Shown: positions 40,074 through 48,881 of the stretch, piece by piece
Layout: every line of letters starts with the position of its first letter
Numbering within the stretch: position 1 is the first letter of the stretch
Assembly (NCBI GenBank): GCA_016717595.1
Contig: JADKFE010000024.1
Coordinates: 1 to 64,000, forward strand
Origin: Deltaproteobacteria bacterium
GTDB lineage: Bacteria; Myxococcota_A; UBA796; CAJQPC01
DNA length: 64,000 bases
Reading direction: 5' to 3'
The notes under the pieces: model-generated
Database searches by the model: none
What the model saw: the letters and a program-made list of their open reading frames with translations, nothing else
Told to the model about the DNA's origin: nothing
Position numbers and translations under genes: made by a program

Positions 40074-42844
40074 ATGATCGACCGCCTCCTTGGTCCCCTC
40101 GGCCAGATCGCCGCGCAGCATGGCCTCTCCTCAGAGGCCCAAGACGCGCTGATTGAGCTCTTCTTGAGTCTTCAGGGGGAGACGATCGGCCTCGTCGGGT
40201 CCATCTTGGTGTCTGAGGAGACGGCCTCCGACTCCGGCGAGGGTGACCCCATCCGTCGGCCCGAGGGCGGCGTGGGGGTTCGTGAGGGCGCGGACAGCAC
40301 GCAGTCCTGGGTTCACACCGCGGTTGAGGAGACCGAGACCGCCGTCGCCCACCGCCGCAAGGAGGCCCCGGAGCGCTACGAAGACCAAGGGCTCATCGGC
40401 CAAGGCGGCATGGGGGAGGTGCGTCGGGCGCTTGACCGCGCCCTCAACCGCCGCGTCGCGATCAAGGCGATGCGCGGCGAGCTGATGCAGAACCCCACCT
40501 TGTTGCGGCGCTTCACCGACGAGGCCCAGGTCGTCGCCCAGCTCCAGCACCCCGGCGTCGTGCCCGTGCACGAGCTCGGCTGGCTGCCCGATGGCCGCCC
40601 CTACTTCACGATGCCCGAGGTTCGAGGCCGCACCTTGAGCCATGTGCTGCGGGAGTACCGCGCGCTCGTCGGTCAAGACGGTCGAAAGGCCGAGCTGAGC
40701 CTACGCCGCCTCATCGACATGTTCCACGCCGTCTGCGAGACCGTGGCCTACGCCCACTCCCGCGGTGTGGTCCACCGGGATCTCAAGCCCGACAACATCA
40801 TGATCGGGGGCTTCGGCCAGGTGCTCGTGATGGACTGGGGCCTCGCCAAGGTGGTGAGCCCGGTCTCCGGTGAGCCGGATGAGCCCCACGGCGCCCACGT
40901 CGACCTCAGCTTTGGCGTAGACGATGAGGCCGCGGGCCCCGATGAGGCGCCCGTGGGCTTCGCTGAAGACGACGACGACCGCCCAGGCACCCAGTTTGGC
41001 GCGGTGATCGGCACCCCCAGCTACATGCCCCTGGAGCAGGCCCAGGGCTGGCTGCACCTGATCTCCCCCGCCACGGACGTCTACTCCTTAGGCGCCATCC
41101 TCCACCAGATCCTCACCGGAGAGCCCCCCTTCAAAGGCGACGATGGCCGCAAGCTCATCCGCGCCGTGCGCGCGGGGCCGCCAGACCTCTCCCGCCTTCA
41201 TGACGCCGCCGTGCCCCAAGAGCTGGCCACCATCGCCGAGCGCGCCTTGGCCCGCCACGCCCAGGACCGCTACCAGCACGCCGGAGAGCTCGCCGAGCAG
41301 GTGCTCGCGTGGCTTGACGGCGCTCGCAAACGGGAGCGCGCGCTGCAGCTCATCGCTGAAGCCCAGGACTGCTGGCCCGCCATCGAGGAGCGCCGATCCC
41401 GCGCGGCGGAGCTGACCGTTGAGGCCGAGTCCCTGCGAGAGCACATCCCGCCCAGCGCCGGGCCCGAGGACAAACGCCCCCTCTGGGACCGCGAAGATGA
41501 GGCCGCGCGCCTGGCCCGAGAGGCCGACGCCTTGGAGGTGGAGCTGATCCACCTCGCGTACGCCGCCTTGAGCGAGGCCCCAGAGCTGCCCGAGGCCCAC
41601 GATCTCCTGGCGGAGCACTACCGCGCCCGCCACGCCGAGGCCGAGGCCCGCCGAGATCGGGTGAGCGCGAACCTCTGGGAGCTGCGCCTGCGCCGCCACG
41701 ATCGGGGCCAACATCGCGCATGGCTCCAGGGCCACGGCGTGGTGCATCTGCGCACCGATCCCCCCGGGGTGGAGGTGATCCTCCGGCGTTACGTCGAGCG
41801 AGATCGCCGCCTCATCGCTGAAGATCCCCGCGACGTCGGCCCGAGCCCCGTGCGTGAGCTGGAGCTGCCCCTGGGCAGCTACCTCTTCACTCTGAGCGCC
41901 CCCGATCGTTGCTCCGTGCGGGTGCCCGTCGCCCTCCGCCGCCTTGAGCGTTGGGACGGCGTGCCCCCGTGGGCGGTGGACGCCTTGCCCCTGCGCCTGC
42001 CTCCGGCGGGGGTGCTCGCGGACGACGACGTCTTCGTCTCCTCAGGCTGGTTTCTGAGCGGCGGAGACCCCGACTCCCCAAGCGCCTTGCCCTCGCGCCG
42101 CCTGTGGGCCGACGGCTTCGTGATCAAGCGTGATCCCATCACCAACCGCGAGTACCTCGACTACCTCAACGAGCTCGTGCTCGACGGTCTCATCGACGAG
42201 GCCGAGCGCGCCGTGCCCCGGGAGCGCGGCAGCCCCGGCGAGCCCATCTACGGCCGCGGCGCCGACGGCCGCTATCGCCTCAAGCCCGACAAAGACGGCG
42301 ACATCTGGCATCTGGAGTGGCCGGTCTGTATGGTCACCTGGACCCAGGCGCGCGTTACGCCGCCTGGCGCGCCCAGCGTGAGGCGCTGCCTTGGCGCCTG
42401 CCCACGGAGCTTGAGTGGGAGAAGGCCGCGCGTGGTGTCGATGGCCGGTTTTTCCCTTGGGGGGATCACCTCGATCCCAGCTTCTGCTGCATGTCGCGCA
42501 GCCACCTGGGCCGCCCCTTGCCGGCCTCGGTGAGCGACTTCCCCCTGGACGAGAGCCCCTACGGGGTGCGTGGCCTCGCGGGCAACATGCGCGACTGGTG
42601 CCTCGATCTGGTGAGCGCCGAGGGGCAACCGCTCCAAGATCCCGTGATCGACGAGCGTGTGGTGATCCCGAACATCCCGGCGCTTACCCCCGAGGGCGTC
42701 TTCGCCGTCACCCGCGGCGGCTCCTGGATGGCCACCGAGCGCAACACCCGCTCGGCGGCGCGCAGCACGATCCGCCTGGGGGCGATCGCCGACTCCATCG
42801 GGTTCCGCCTCGCCCGATCCTACCGGCCTCCGGGCCGTGTCTGA
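40074..42844 (+). CDS. Ser/Thr protein kinase with C-terminal formylglycine-enzyme-like domain, frame broken near 42350
   Basis: The 5' part (40074 to about 42350) encodes a Hanks-type kinase. The Gly-rich loop is GQGGMGEV, Lys131 is in VAIKAM, the catalytic loop is HRDLKPDN (His234-Asp236), the metal segment is DWGLAK in place of DFG, and the activation segment is GTPSYMPLEQA. A long Ala/Glu-rich region follows, then the start of an FGE/SUMF1-like domain (LWADGFVIKRDPITNREYLDYLNEL). Near 42348-42354 a single missing base in GCGCGCG shifts the frame. The domain continues exactly in the second frame as ARYAAWRAQREALPWRLPTE, then ARGVDGRFFPWGD and VTRGGSWMATERNTRSAAR, ending at 42844. The full product is about 922 residues, and no transmembrane helix is seen. 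Confidence 0.8.
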
Positions 42845-42865
42845 TCGCCGTCTGATGCACAGATC

Positions 42866-42897
42866 GTTGGACTCGCGCTATTGAGAGGGTGTCCAAC
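42866..42897. repeat. 7-base inverted repeat before the 52-residue ORF
   Basis: GTTGGAC (42866-42872) and GTCCAAC (42891-42897) are perfect reverse complements, 18 bases apart, ending 13 bases before the ATG at 42911. It could be an operator or an RNA hairpin in the leader. No T-run follows, so it is not a terminator. Confidence 0.45.
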
Positions 42898-42910
42898 CAA
42901 CGGAGTGTTT

Positions 42911-43069
42911 ATGCCCTCGACCCCGCCTGTCCTCGACCTTGACTCGACCCTGAAGCCCCTCGACGGGCCCAAGCTCGCCGGTGACAGCCAGGATCACAAC
43001 CCGGACTTCGCGCCCAAGCCCGTGAGCTCGACGTCCAAAGAGACGAACAGCACCGCGCCGACGCGCTGA
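42911..43069 (+). CDS. small 52-residue hypothetical protein
   Basis: A GGAG site lies six bases before the ATG at 42911, in front of a frame of 52 residues rich in Pro, Ser, Thr and Asp (for example STKE-type and KPLDGPKLAGD segments). It has no signal peptide or helix. It sits between the kinase and the FHA gene on opposite strands. Being Ser/Thr rich it could be a kinase substrate, but nothing in the sequence proves it. It may also be a spurious frame in intergenic DNA. Confidence 0.4.
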   Translation: MPSTPPVLDLDSTLKPLDGPKLAGDSQDHNPDFAPKPVSSTSKETNSTAPTR

Positions 43070-43080
43070 GGCGCGGCGGA

Positions 43081-43386
43081 TCAGGCCTCGGGCGGCCCGG
43101 CGTCGATGAGCTGATAGCTGATCTCGACGTGGCCAAACGAGAGCTGATCCCCTTCTTTGAGGGCCACCCAGGTCTGCGGCGGCACGGCTCGTTTGTTGAC
43201 GACCGTGCCGTTTGAGCTCTGAAGATCCATCACGAACCAGTGGCCCTCGTGGAACTGGATCAGCGCGTGGTTCGACGAGACCTCTTGATAAAGCAGGCGA
43301 AGATCCGCCTCGGGCCCCCGGCCGACGCTGTGCTGGGGCTTGAGGGAGATCTGCAGGCGTGAGCCGTTGGCGACAAGCTTACCCAT
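43081..43386 (-). CDS. FHA-domain protein
   Basis: The 101-residue product is a single FHA domain that recognises phosphothreonine peptides. Conserved residues are visible: the Gly-Arg of VGRGPEADLRL near residue 22-24, the Ser and His of VSSNHALIQF near 37-40, and NGTVVNKRAV near 59-68. It has no other domain and no signal peptide, so it is cytosolic and probably an adaptor. It lies next to a kinase gene and an FHA-type regulator gene, all in one region, which suggests a phosphosignalling group. A clear ribosome site (GGAGG) is seen near its ATG at 43386. Confidence 0.9.
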   Translation of the reverse strand: MGKLVANGSRLQISLKPQHSVGRGPEADLRLLYQEVSSNHALIQFHEGHWFVMDLQSSNGTVVNKRAVPPQTWVALKEGDQLSFGHVEISYQLIDAGPPEA

Positions 43387-43449
43387 GGGGGGTCCTCCGA
43401 GGCGGGGTGTAATCTGCCCCGTTCATCGGGCGCTGGGAAGGGGCTTTGA

Positions 43450-45921
43450 TCAGCCTGGAGTCGGCGCCACAGCGCCGCGGGCCTGGGCGTACTCTTCGCT
43501 TAGCCAGAAGCTCACCAACGCGGCGACCCGAACGGCGAGATCCTGGTGCACCACGACGCCGCCGGGGCCTCGCCGGGACAAGGCGCGGCCGATGCCGTGA
43601 CGCTCGACGATCGACAGCTCGGCTTTGATCTCGGGGTCGGTGAGCAGCATGGCGCGCAGCGCCGCGTGGAGATCGCCGCAGACGATGAGCCCGGCGCGAT
43701 CCGCGGTGAGCTGCATGACGCGGTGGGCGGCGACGAGCTCCGAGCGGCGCACAGAGACGCTGCCGCCGCGGCCGATGGAGAGCGCGCCGGGCTCGGCGGT
43801 GATCGCCGGGGAGACGGTGGGGCTCAGCCAGCGGCTCGCGTCGGTGACGAGCTGGGAGATGACGACGGCGTTTTTGCTCAAAGGGTCGATTCGTTTGAGG
43901 GTCTCGACGGAGAACATCGAGCTTGTGGCCTTGAGCACCCGCGGGTCGCCCAGGAGTTTGCCAACCCCGGCGCCGCCCAAGGTGAACGCGCTCGCCGTGG
44001 TGGACAGCGCCGTGCGCAGCTTGTCCAAGGCGCCATCCCAGACCTCAGCGCTCGTCACCCGGGTGTGTTTGAAGCGTAGGTGCGCCAGCTCCGCGCCCAG
44101 GGCAAAACGCAGCTCCGCCGGGCTTAAGTAGACATCGGACTCCTCATTGAGGTGCTGCCCGCCCACGAGCACAAAGGGCTGGGCGGCCTCAAAGGCGTGA
44201 ACTCCCTCGCCGAGCTCCCCGTGGGAGAGGTAAATCTCCAACCCGGGCATGCCCAAGGCCATCGCCACGTCGGCCAAGGCGTCGATGAGCGCGCCGTGGC
44301 GTTTGGGCGACGGCCGCTCGCAGTATTTGCGGAGCGCGGCCTGATCCGGCGCCGCCTGCTTCGCCAGCCAGCCCTGAAGCCAGCCCAAGGCGCCTCCTTG
44401 GCGGGCGAGGGGATGCTGCACCGTGGACTGAATCAAGGCGTCGGGCATGCTGTGCAGCGGAGGGGACGGCGGCGCGACGGCGTGGGTGAAGCTCTCTAAG
44501 GCCGATCGTGCGGCCCGGGCGCGCTCGGCGATGGGCGCGTCGGGGAGCTGCAGCAGCTCATCGAGGCGCTGGGGCACCAGGGGTTGCAGCCGCGCGAGCT
44601 GGATGAGGGTGGCCAAGGCCCGGGTGGGGTCGTCGGCCTCGGCCAAGGCGAGCAGCTCCAACAGCCGCGCCCGGTGCCGCTGCCCGGCCTCGCCGGTGGT
44701 GAGGTCGGCGCCCTCAGGGGGCAAGAGGTCGAGGAGGCCCTCATCAGGGAGGCGCTGCAATGACGTGCTGATCAGCGCCCTCGCGCTCTCGCGCTGCCCG
44801 GCCAGGAGCAGGTGCTCGGCGAGCTCGATGTCCGCCCGGGCCTGGGCGCCGGGGCTGGTGTCTTGCTCTACGCGCAGGCGCCAGGCGAGGCGGTGGGTGG
44901 GCAAGAGCCACTCGGCCTCGGTGGGCTCGGCCTCGACCGCCCCGGCGATGAGGCGCAGCAGACGATCCACGGGGATGGCCCAGCGGTCGAGCAAGAGCGC
45001 GAAGGCCTCGGCGCCCAGGCCCGTTCGGCGCACGGCCAGGGTGAGGCTGGGGTGGGTCTCGCCCCGGGCCAAGGCGGCGAGCAGGCGGTGAAGGGCGTTT
45101 CCGCGGCCCTCAAGGGTGGTGAGCAGGCGGATCGCCGCGCTGGGGTGGGCGGCGAGGTTCAGCCGGGCGATCTCCAGCGCCCGCTCTTCAGGCGGCAAGC
45201 CGGTCAGCGGCGCGAGCTCGTCATACCGTTTGGCCGTGGCAGAGGTCACGCTGAGCTGGTGCCCGCCGACGCTCAGGCGGTCGGCCCGGGCCAAGGCGGC
45301 GTGGTGGCTCATGGGCTCGTTGGGCAAGGTGACCTGCCACACGTCCCCCACAGGGCCGATCGCCACCAGCAGCGCGCGGGTGGCGGTGAGCACAAACCGC
45401 ACCGGGGCCTTCGCCGCGGCGGAGATCGTGGACTCGACGGCCTGCTCGTCGCCGGTCTCCATCACCGCGAGCAGAGACTCCTCGGGCCCAAGCGCGCCGG
45501 TGAGCCAGCGGGCGAGGGGATCGTCGGACTCAAGCTGGATGAAGCGCCCGTCGAGGTCCGGTGCGCGGCGATCGTGGGGCACGCCCAGGGCCAGACGACC
45601 CAAGGCCAACGCGCGACGAACCTCTCCGCTCTCTCGCAGAGGCACCCCATAAGTGCGGCCATCGACGGTGATGCGATCCCCAAACAGGCGCTGCTCGTAG
45701 CGCAGGGTGGGGTTGCGGCCCAAGGGGTAGACGACGCCGTCTTCAGCGCTGCGGGCGATGACGAAGTAGACGCCGTGATCGTTCTGGGCCAGGGCCGGGG
45801 CCACGTCAACCCCCCCCGCCAAGGGCGCCTCGCCGTCTAAGGGGATCACCCGCGCCGGGGCGGGCAGGCCCTCCCGGTGGAAGAGCTGGCTGACCCGCTC
45901 GACGAGCTCCGCGCGGCTCAC
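43450..45921 (-). CDS. large hypothetical protein with a degenerate M48-metalloprotease-like end
   Basis: The 823-residue product starts at a GTG that overlaps the SPFH gene stop (GTGA). It has a long Ala/Leu/Arg-rich helical middle (about residues 240-510), consistent with TPR-like repeats, and an N-terminal region of mixed type. Near residue 610-620 there is a segment SPAELRFALGAELAHLRFKHTRVT, which aligns to the M48 zinc-site HExxH helix and the following His, but the first His is replaced by Ala (AELAH). The protein is therefore probably not a protease and may have only the fold. It is coupled to a SPFH gene, and such pairs often occur in membrane quality control, which is inference. Confidence 0.55.
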   Translation of the reverse strand: MSRAELVERVSQLFHREGLPAPARVIPLDGEAPLAGGVDVAPALAQNDHGVYFVIARSAEDGVVYPLGRNPTLRYEQRLFGDRITVDGRTYGVPLRESGEVRRALALGRLALGVPHDRRAPDLDGRFIQLESDDPLARWLTGALGPEESLLAVMETGDEQAVESTISAAAKAPVRFVLTATRALLVAIGPVGDVWQVTLPNEPMSHHAALARADRLSVGGHQLSVTSATAKRYDELAPLTGLPPEERALEIARLNLAAHPSAAIRLLTTLEGRGNALHRLLAALARGETHPSLTLAVRRTGLGAEAFALLLDRWAIPVDRLLRLIAGAVEAEPTEAEWLLPTHRLAWRLRVEQDTSPGAQARADIELAEHLLLAGQRESARALISTSLQRLPDEGLLDLLPPEGADLTTGEAGQRHRARLLELLALAEADDPTRALATLIQLARLQPLVPQRLDELLQLPDAPIAERARAARSALESFTHAVAPPSPPLHSMPDALIQSTVQHPLARQGGALGWLQGWLAKQAAPDQAALRKYCERPSPKRHGALIDALADVAMALGMPGLEIYLSHGELGEGVHAFEAAQPFVLVGGQHLNEESDVYLSPAELRFALGAELAHLRFKHTRVTSAEVWDGALDKLRTALSTTASAFTLGGAGVGKLLGDPRVLKATSSMFSVETLKRIDPLSKNAVVISQLVTDASRWLSPTVSPAITAEPGALSIGRGGSVSVRRSELVAAHRVMQLTADRAGLIVCGDLHAALRAMLLTDPEIKAELSIVERHGIGRALSRRGPGGVVVHQDLAVRVAALVSFWLSEEYAQARGAVAPTPG

Positions 45922-46838
45922 TTCTTGTCTCCTTTGAGGGCGTTGATCGCCTCCATGACCTCCACCGGCACGGCGAGGATCACGGTGTTGGAGGGGGAGG
46001 AGCCCAGGCCGTCGAGGGTCTGGAGCGTGCGGAGCTGCATGGCGCCGGGGCTCGTGGCCATGGTCGTCGCGGCGGCGGCGAGGTTCAGCGCGGCGTCGCG
46101 GTCCCCCTCGGCTTTGGTGATCGTCGCGCGCTTCTCACGCTCGGCGCTCGCTTGGCGGGACATCATGCGCTTGAGGTCTTCAGGCATGTTGATGTCCAGA
46201 AGCCGGATCGAGTCGATGTGAATGCCCCACGAGGTCGAGTGCGCCTCGACCATCTGCTCAATGCTCGCCTGGATCTGGTCCCGCTCCGAGAGCAGCTCGT
46301 CCAGAGACATGCCGCCGATCACGTCGCGGAGGCTGGCCTGGGCGTACTGCGAGATGGCGAAGCGGTAGTCTTGCACCGTGGTGACGGCCTTCTCCGGGTC
46401 ATCCACGCGGAAGAACAGCACGCCGTCGACGTTCACGGGCACGTTGTCCTTGGTGATCACCTGCTGGTGCGGGATGTCGAGGGTGAGCGTGCGGGTGTCT
46501 ACGAACCGCACGTTGTCCATCACCGGGAAGATGTACATCACCCCCGGGCCGTCGATCTTGTGAAGTTTGCCCAAGCGCAGCACGACCCCGCGCTCCCACT
46601 GCGCGGCGACGCGGAGGATCCGGCTGGCCCACAGCGCGACGATGAAGCCGAGGGTGGCGATGAGCGGCAGCGCCAGCGGCCCGCCGACGATGAGCCCGAG
46701 CCCACAGAACAGACCGAAGATCCCGAAGAAGATCACCAGCCGCAGACCGCCGCCCAAGGAGACGTGCTCATGCTGCCGCTTGGCGTATTGCTTGGAGAGG
46801 ATCTGGGTGACCTCGGTGAGATCAGGCTGCTCCGACAT
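45918..46838 (-). CDS. SPFH/stomatin-type (band 7) membrane protein
   Basis: The ATG at 46838 has AGGAG just upstream, and the longer open frame before it has no domain. The 306-residue product has two helices near residues 33-78, then a band-7 domain: VVLRLGKLHKIDGPGVMYIFP, TLTLDIPHQQVITKDNVPVNVDGVLFFRV and AISQYAQASLRDVIGGMSLDELLSERDQI. A charged coiled coil follows (SRQASAEREKRATITKAEGDRDAAL) and a hydrophobic tail. Stomatin-type proteins form microdomain scaffolds and often regulate membrane proteases or channels. It lies 38 bases after the Xaa-Pro aminopeptidase gene and overlaps the next gene as GTGA. Confidence 0.93.
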   Translation of the reverse strand: MSEQPDLTEVTQILSKQYAKRQHEHVSLGGGLRLVIFFGIFGLFCGLGLIVGGPLALPLIATLGFIVALWASRILRVAAQWERGVVLRLGKLHKIDGPGVMYIFPVMDNVRFVDTRTLTLDIPHQQVITKDNVPVNVDGVLFFRVDDPEKAVTTVQDYRFAISQYAQASLRDVIGGMSLDELLSERDQIQASIEQMVEAHSTSWGIHIDSIRLLDINMPEDLKRMMSRQASAEREKRATITKAEGDRDAALNLAAAATTMATSPGAMQLRTLQTLDGLGSSPSNTVILAVPVEVMEAINALKGDKK

Positions 46839-46876
46839 CTTGGCTCCTGGGCGCGTTTGCGTGTGGTGGTAGGGAC

Positions 46877-48289
46877 TTAGAGGCTGAGGCGCTCCAAGGC
46901 GCTGGGCCCTTGGCCGATGAGCGACTCTAAGGTGGTGATGTCTTTGGGGCTCTCCCGGGTGATCACCTCGGGATCGCCCTCGGTGCACACCACGTCGTCC
47001 TCGATCCGAATGCCGCCGAAGCCGATCCAAGACTCCGCCCGATCCCAGTCCACCTGGTCCTTAAACCGGGCGCGCAGGACGGGATCGTGGAGGATCGCCG
47101 GGACGACGTAGAAGCCGGGCTCGATGGTGACGAGGTGGCCGGGCAGAAGATCGAGGTCCAAGCGCAGATACGCCGTGCCGAACTCCGTGGAGCGCACACG
47201 ACCGGGGGCGTAGGCCGGGCGGTCGCCGTAGGTCTCCAGATCGTGAACGTCGAGGCCCAAGAGGTGCCCGACGCCGTGGGGGAAAAACAAGGCGTGGGCG
47301 TGGGTGGCCAGGGCCGCCTCCACCCCGCCGCGCAAGAGCCCCTCGTCACACAAGAACTGAGCGAGCACCTCGGCGGAGCGCATGTGTACGTCGCGGTAAC
47401 GGACGCCGGGGCGCACGAGCTCGATCGAGGCGAGCTGCGCGGCGAGCACCGCCTCATACGCCGCGCGCTGGCGGCCCGAGAATTGGCCATCTACGGGCCA
47501 AGTGCGCGTGATGTCTACGGTGTAGCCCGCCGCGCCCTCGCCGCCGCCGTCGAGGAGCAGGAGCTGCCCGGCGCGCATGGTGTTGACGTAGTCGGGGTTG
47601 TGGAGGATCTCGCCGCGCACGGTGATGATCGAGTGGTAGCCCGTGGTGAGGCCGTGCGCGGCCAAGGCGCCGTGGAACAGCGCGGCGATGTGGGCCTCGT
47701 GGCCGCCGGGGCGGGTGGCGGCCATCGCCACACGGAAGGCCTGGGCGGTGAGGCCCGCGACCCGGCGCAGCTCGACGAGCTCGGCCTCGGACTTGCGGGA
47801 GCGCAGGTCGATGACCGTGCTCACCAAGGCGTCGTCGCCGTGATCGACGCCAAAACGCAGCGCCAGCCCGGTGAGCCGAGCGCCGAGGCGGTTCACCTCC
47901 TCATCGGGGATCGCCAAGGTGGGCAGGCCGAGGCCCGCGACGGCGGACTCGAGCTCGGCCACGTCGCGCAGGGCGTCTACGGCGAAGCGGGCGCGCAGGG
48001 CCTCGGGGCCATCGACGACGCCGTGCCACAAGGCGTCATCTTCAGCGGGCAGGGGCGCGAAGAGGGTGCAGCGCCCAGAGGCGTCGATGAGCGCCGCCGC
48101 GTTGGGCAGAGCGCAGCCTGTGAAGTACAAGAAGTTGGAGTCTTGGCGGAACTCGACGCTGTACTTGGGCAGGTTGCGGGCGCGCAGGCCGTTGCCCAAG
48201 AGCAAGACCGGGCGGCCCATTCGTTGGGCGAGGGCCACACGGCGGGCGGCGAAGACCTCGGCGGGAAGGGGCAGAGGGGCTTGGCTCAT
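46877..48289 (-). CDS. pepP: Xaa-Pro aminopeptidase (M24B)
   Basis: PepP removes N-terminal residues that precede Pro, in the cytosol, using two metal ions. The 470-residue product has an N-terminal creatinase-type domain (VFAARRVALAQRM, FRQDSNFLYFTGCALPNA) and a pita-bread catalytic domain. Ligands are visible: LLLLDGGGEGAAGYTVDITRTWPVDG holds the two Asp ligands, FPHGVGHLLGLDVHD the His ligand, and EPGFYVVP and RIEDDVVCTEGDPEVIT the Glu ligands. The start overlaps the stop of the gene upstream as ATGA. It belongs to a same-strand run with the SPFH and degenerate-M48 genes. Confidence 0.93.
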   Translation of the reverse strand: MSQAPLPLPAEVFAARRVALAQRMGRPVLLLGNGLRARNLPKYSVEFRQDSNFLYFTGCALPNAAALIDASGRCTLFAPLPAEDDALWHGVVDGPEALRARFAVDALRDVAELESAVAGLGLPTLAIPDEEVNRLGARLTGLALRFGVDHGDDALVSTVIDLRSRKSEAELVELRRVAGLTAQAFRVAMAATRPGGHEAHIAALFHGALAAHGLTTGYHSIITVRGEILHNPDYVNTMRAGQLLLLDGGGEGAAGYTVDITRTWPVDGQFSGRQRAAYEAVLAAQLASIELVRPGVRYRDVHMRSAEVLAQFLCDEGLLRGGVEAALATHAHALFFPHGVGHLLGLDVHDLETYGDRPAYAPGRVRSTEFGTAYLRLDLDLLPGHLVTIEPGFYVVPAILHDPVLRARFKDQVDWDRAESWIGFGGIRIEDDVVCTEGDPEVITRESPKDITTLESLIGQGPSALERLSL

Positions 48290-48858
48290 CTCATCTCCCA
48301 GCGCAGCTCACCTTGGCCGAGCGCCCCGCTCACGACCATCGTGAGCGTCGAGGGCTCGCCAAACCGGTCGAAGCGGGCGTCGTAGACGCGGCTCCAGCGG
48401 TTGAGCTGCGGGTAAAGCAGGATCTGCAGGTCGCTGCGCTCCCGGTACGAAGCGAGGGAGATCGGCCCGAGGGGCTGGCCGTCGGCGAGGAGCTGGAAGG
48501 TCCAGGTGGCGCCGGGCTCAAAGTCGAAGTCATCGGCGCGGCTCGGCGGCGGGACATACGCCGCGAACACCACCTGCCACTCGGGGGAGTCTCCCCGCGG
48601 TTCCCAAGGTGAGGTGCTCTGGAGCAGGCCGAGCAGCGCGTCTTGGGCGCGAACGTATTCGTCGGTGTGTAAGGTCGCGCGCAGGATGAGCCGCGTCTCC
48701 AGGCGATCGTAGAGCCGGAGCTCCTTGGTGGCCTCACGCCAGGCGCGGGACTGCTCGTCGAGGGCGTCGCGGGTCTCGGGGGCGAAGGCGGCGGCGACGA
48801 GCCCCAAGCTGGCGAGGGCGGCGGCCAGCGCGCGGAGAGGCGTGTGGAGGGAGGTCAT
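48286..48858 (-). CDS. signal-peptide-bearing hypothetical protein
   Basis: The start at 48858 is chosen over the GTG at 48870, because GAGGTGA lies seven bases before that ATG. The 190-residue product has a hydrophobic N-terminal stretch (LRALAAALASLGLVAAAFA), which reads as a signal peptide or a single membrane anchor. The mature part has a helical segment (DALDEQSRAWREATKELRLYD) and a beta-rich second half (FQLLADGQPLGPISLASY, LTMVVSGALGQGELRWEM). I do not recognise the family. It overlaps the pepP start as ATGA and is thus the first gene of a four-gene run. Confidence 0.6.
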   Translation of the reverse strand: MTSLHTPLRALAAALASLGLVAAAFAPETRDALDEQSRAWREATKELRLYDRLETRLILRATLHTDEYVRAQDALLGLLQSTSPWEPRGDSPEWQVVFAAYVPPPSRADDFDFEPGATWTFQLLADGQPLGPISLASYRERSDLQILLYPQLNRWSRVYDARFDRFGEPSTLTMVVSGALGQGELRWEMR

Positions 48859-48881
48859 GGTTCGGGTCACCTCTGGCCCCG

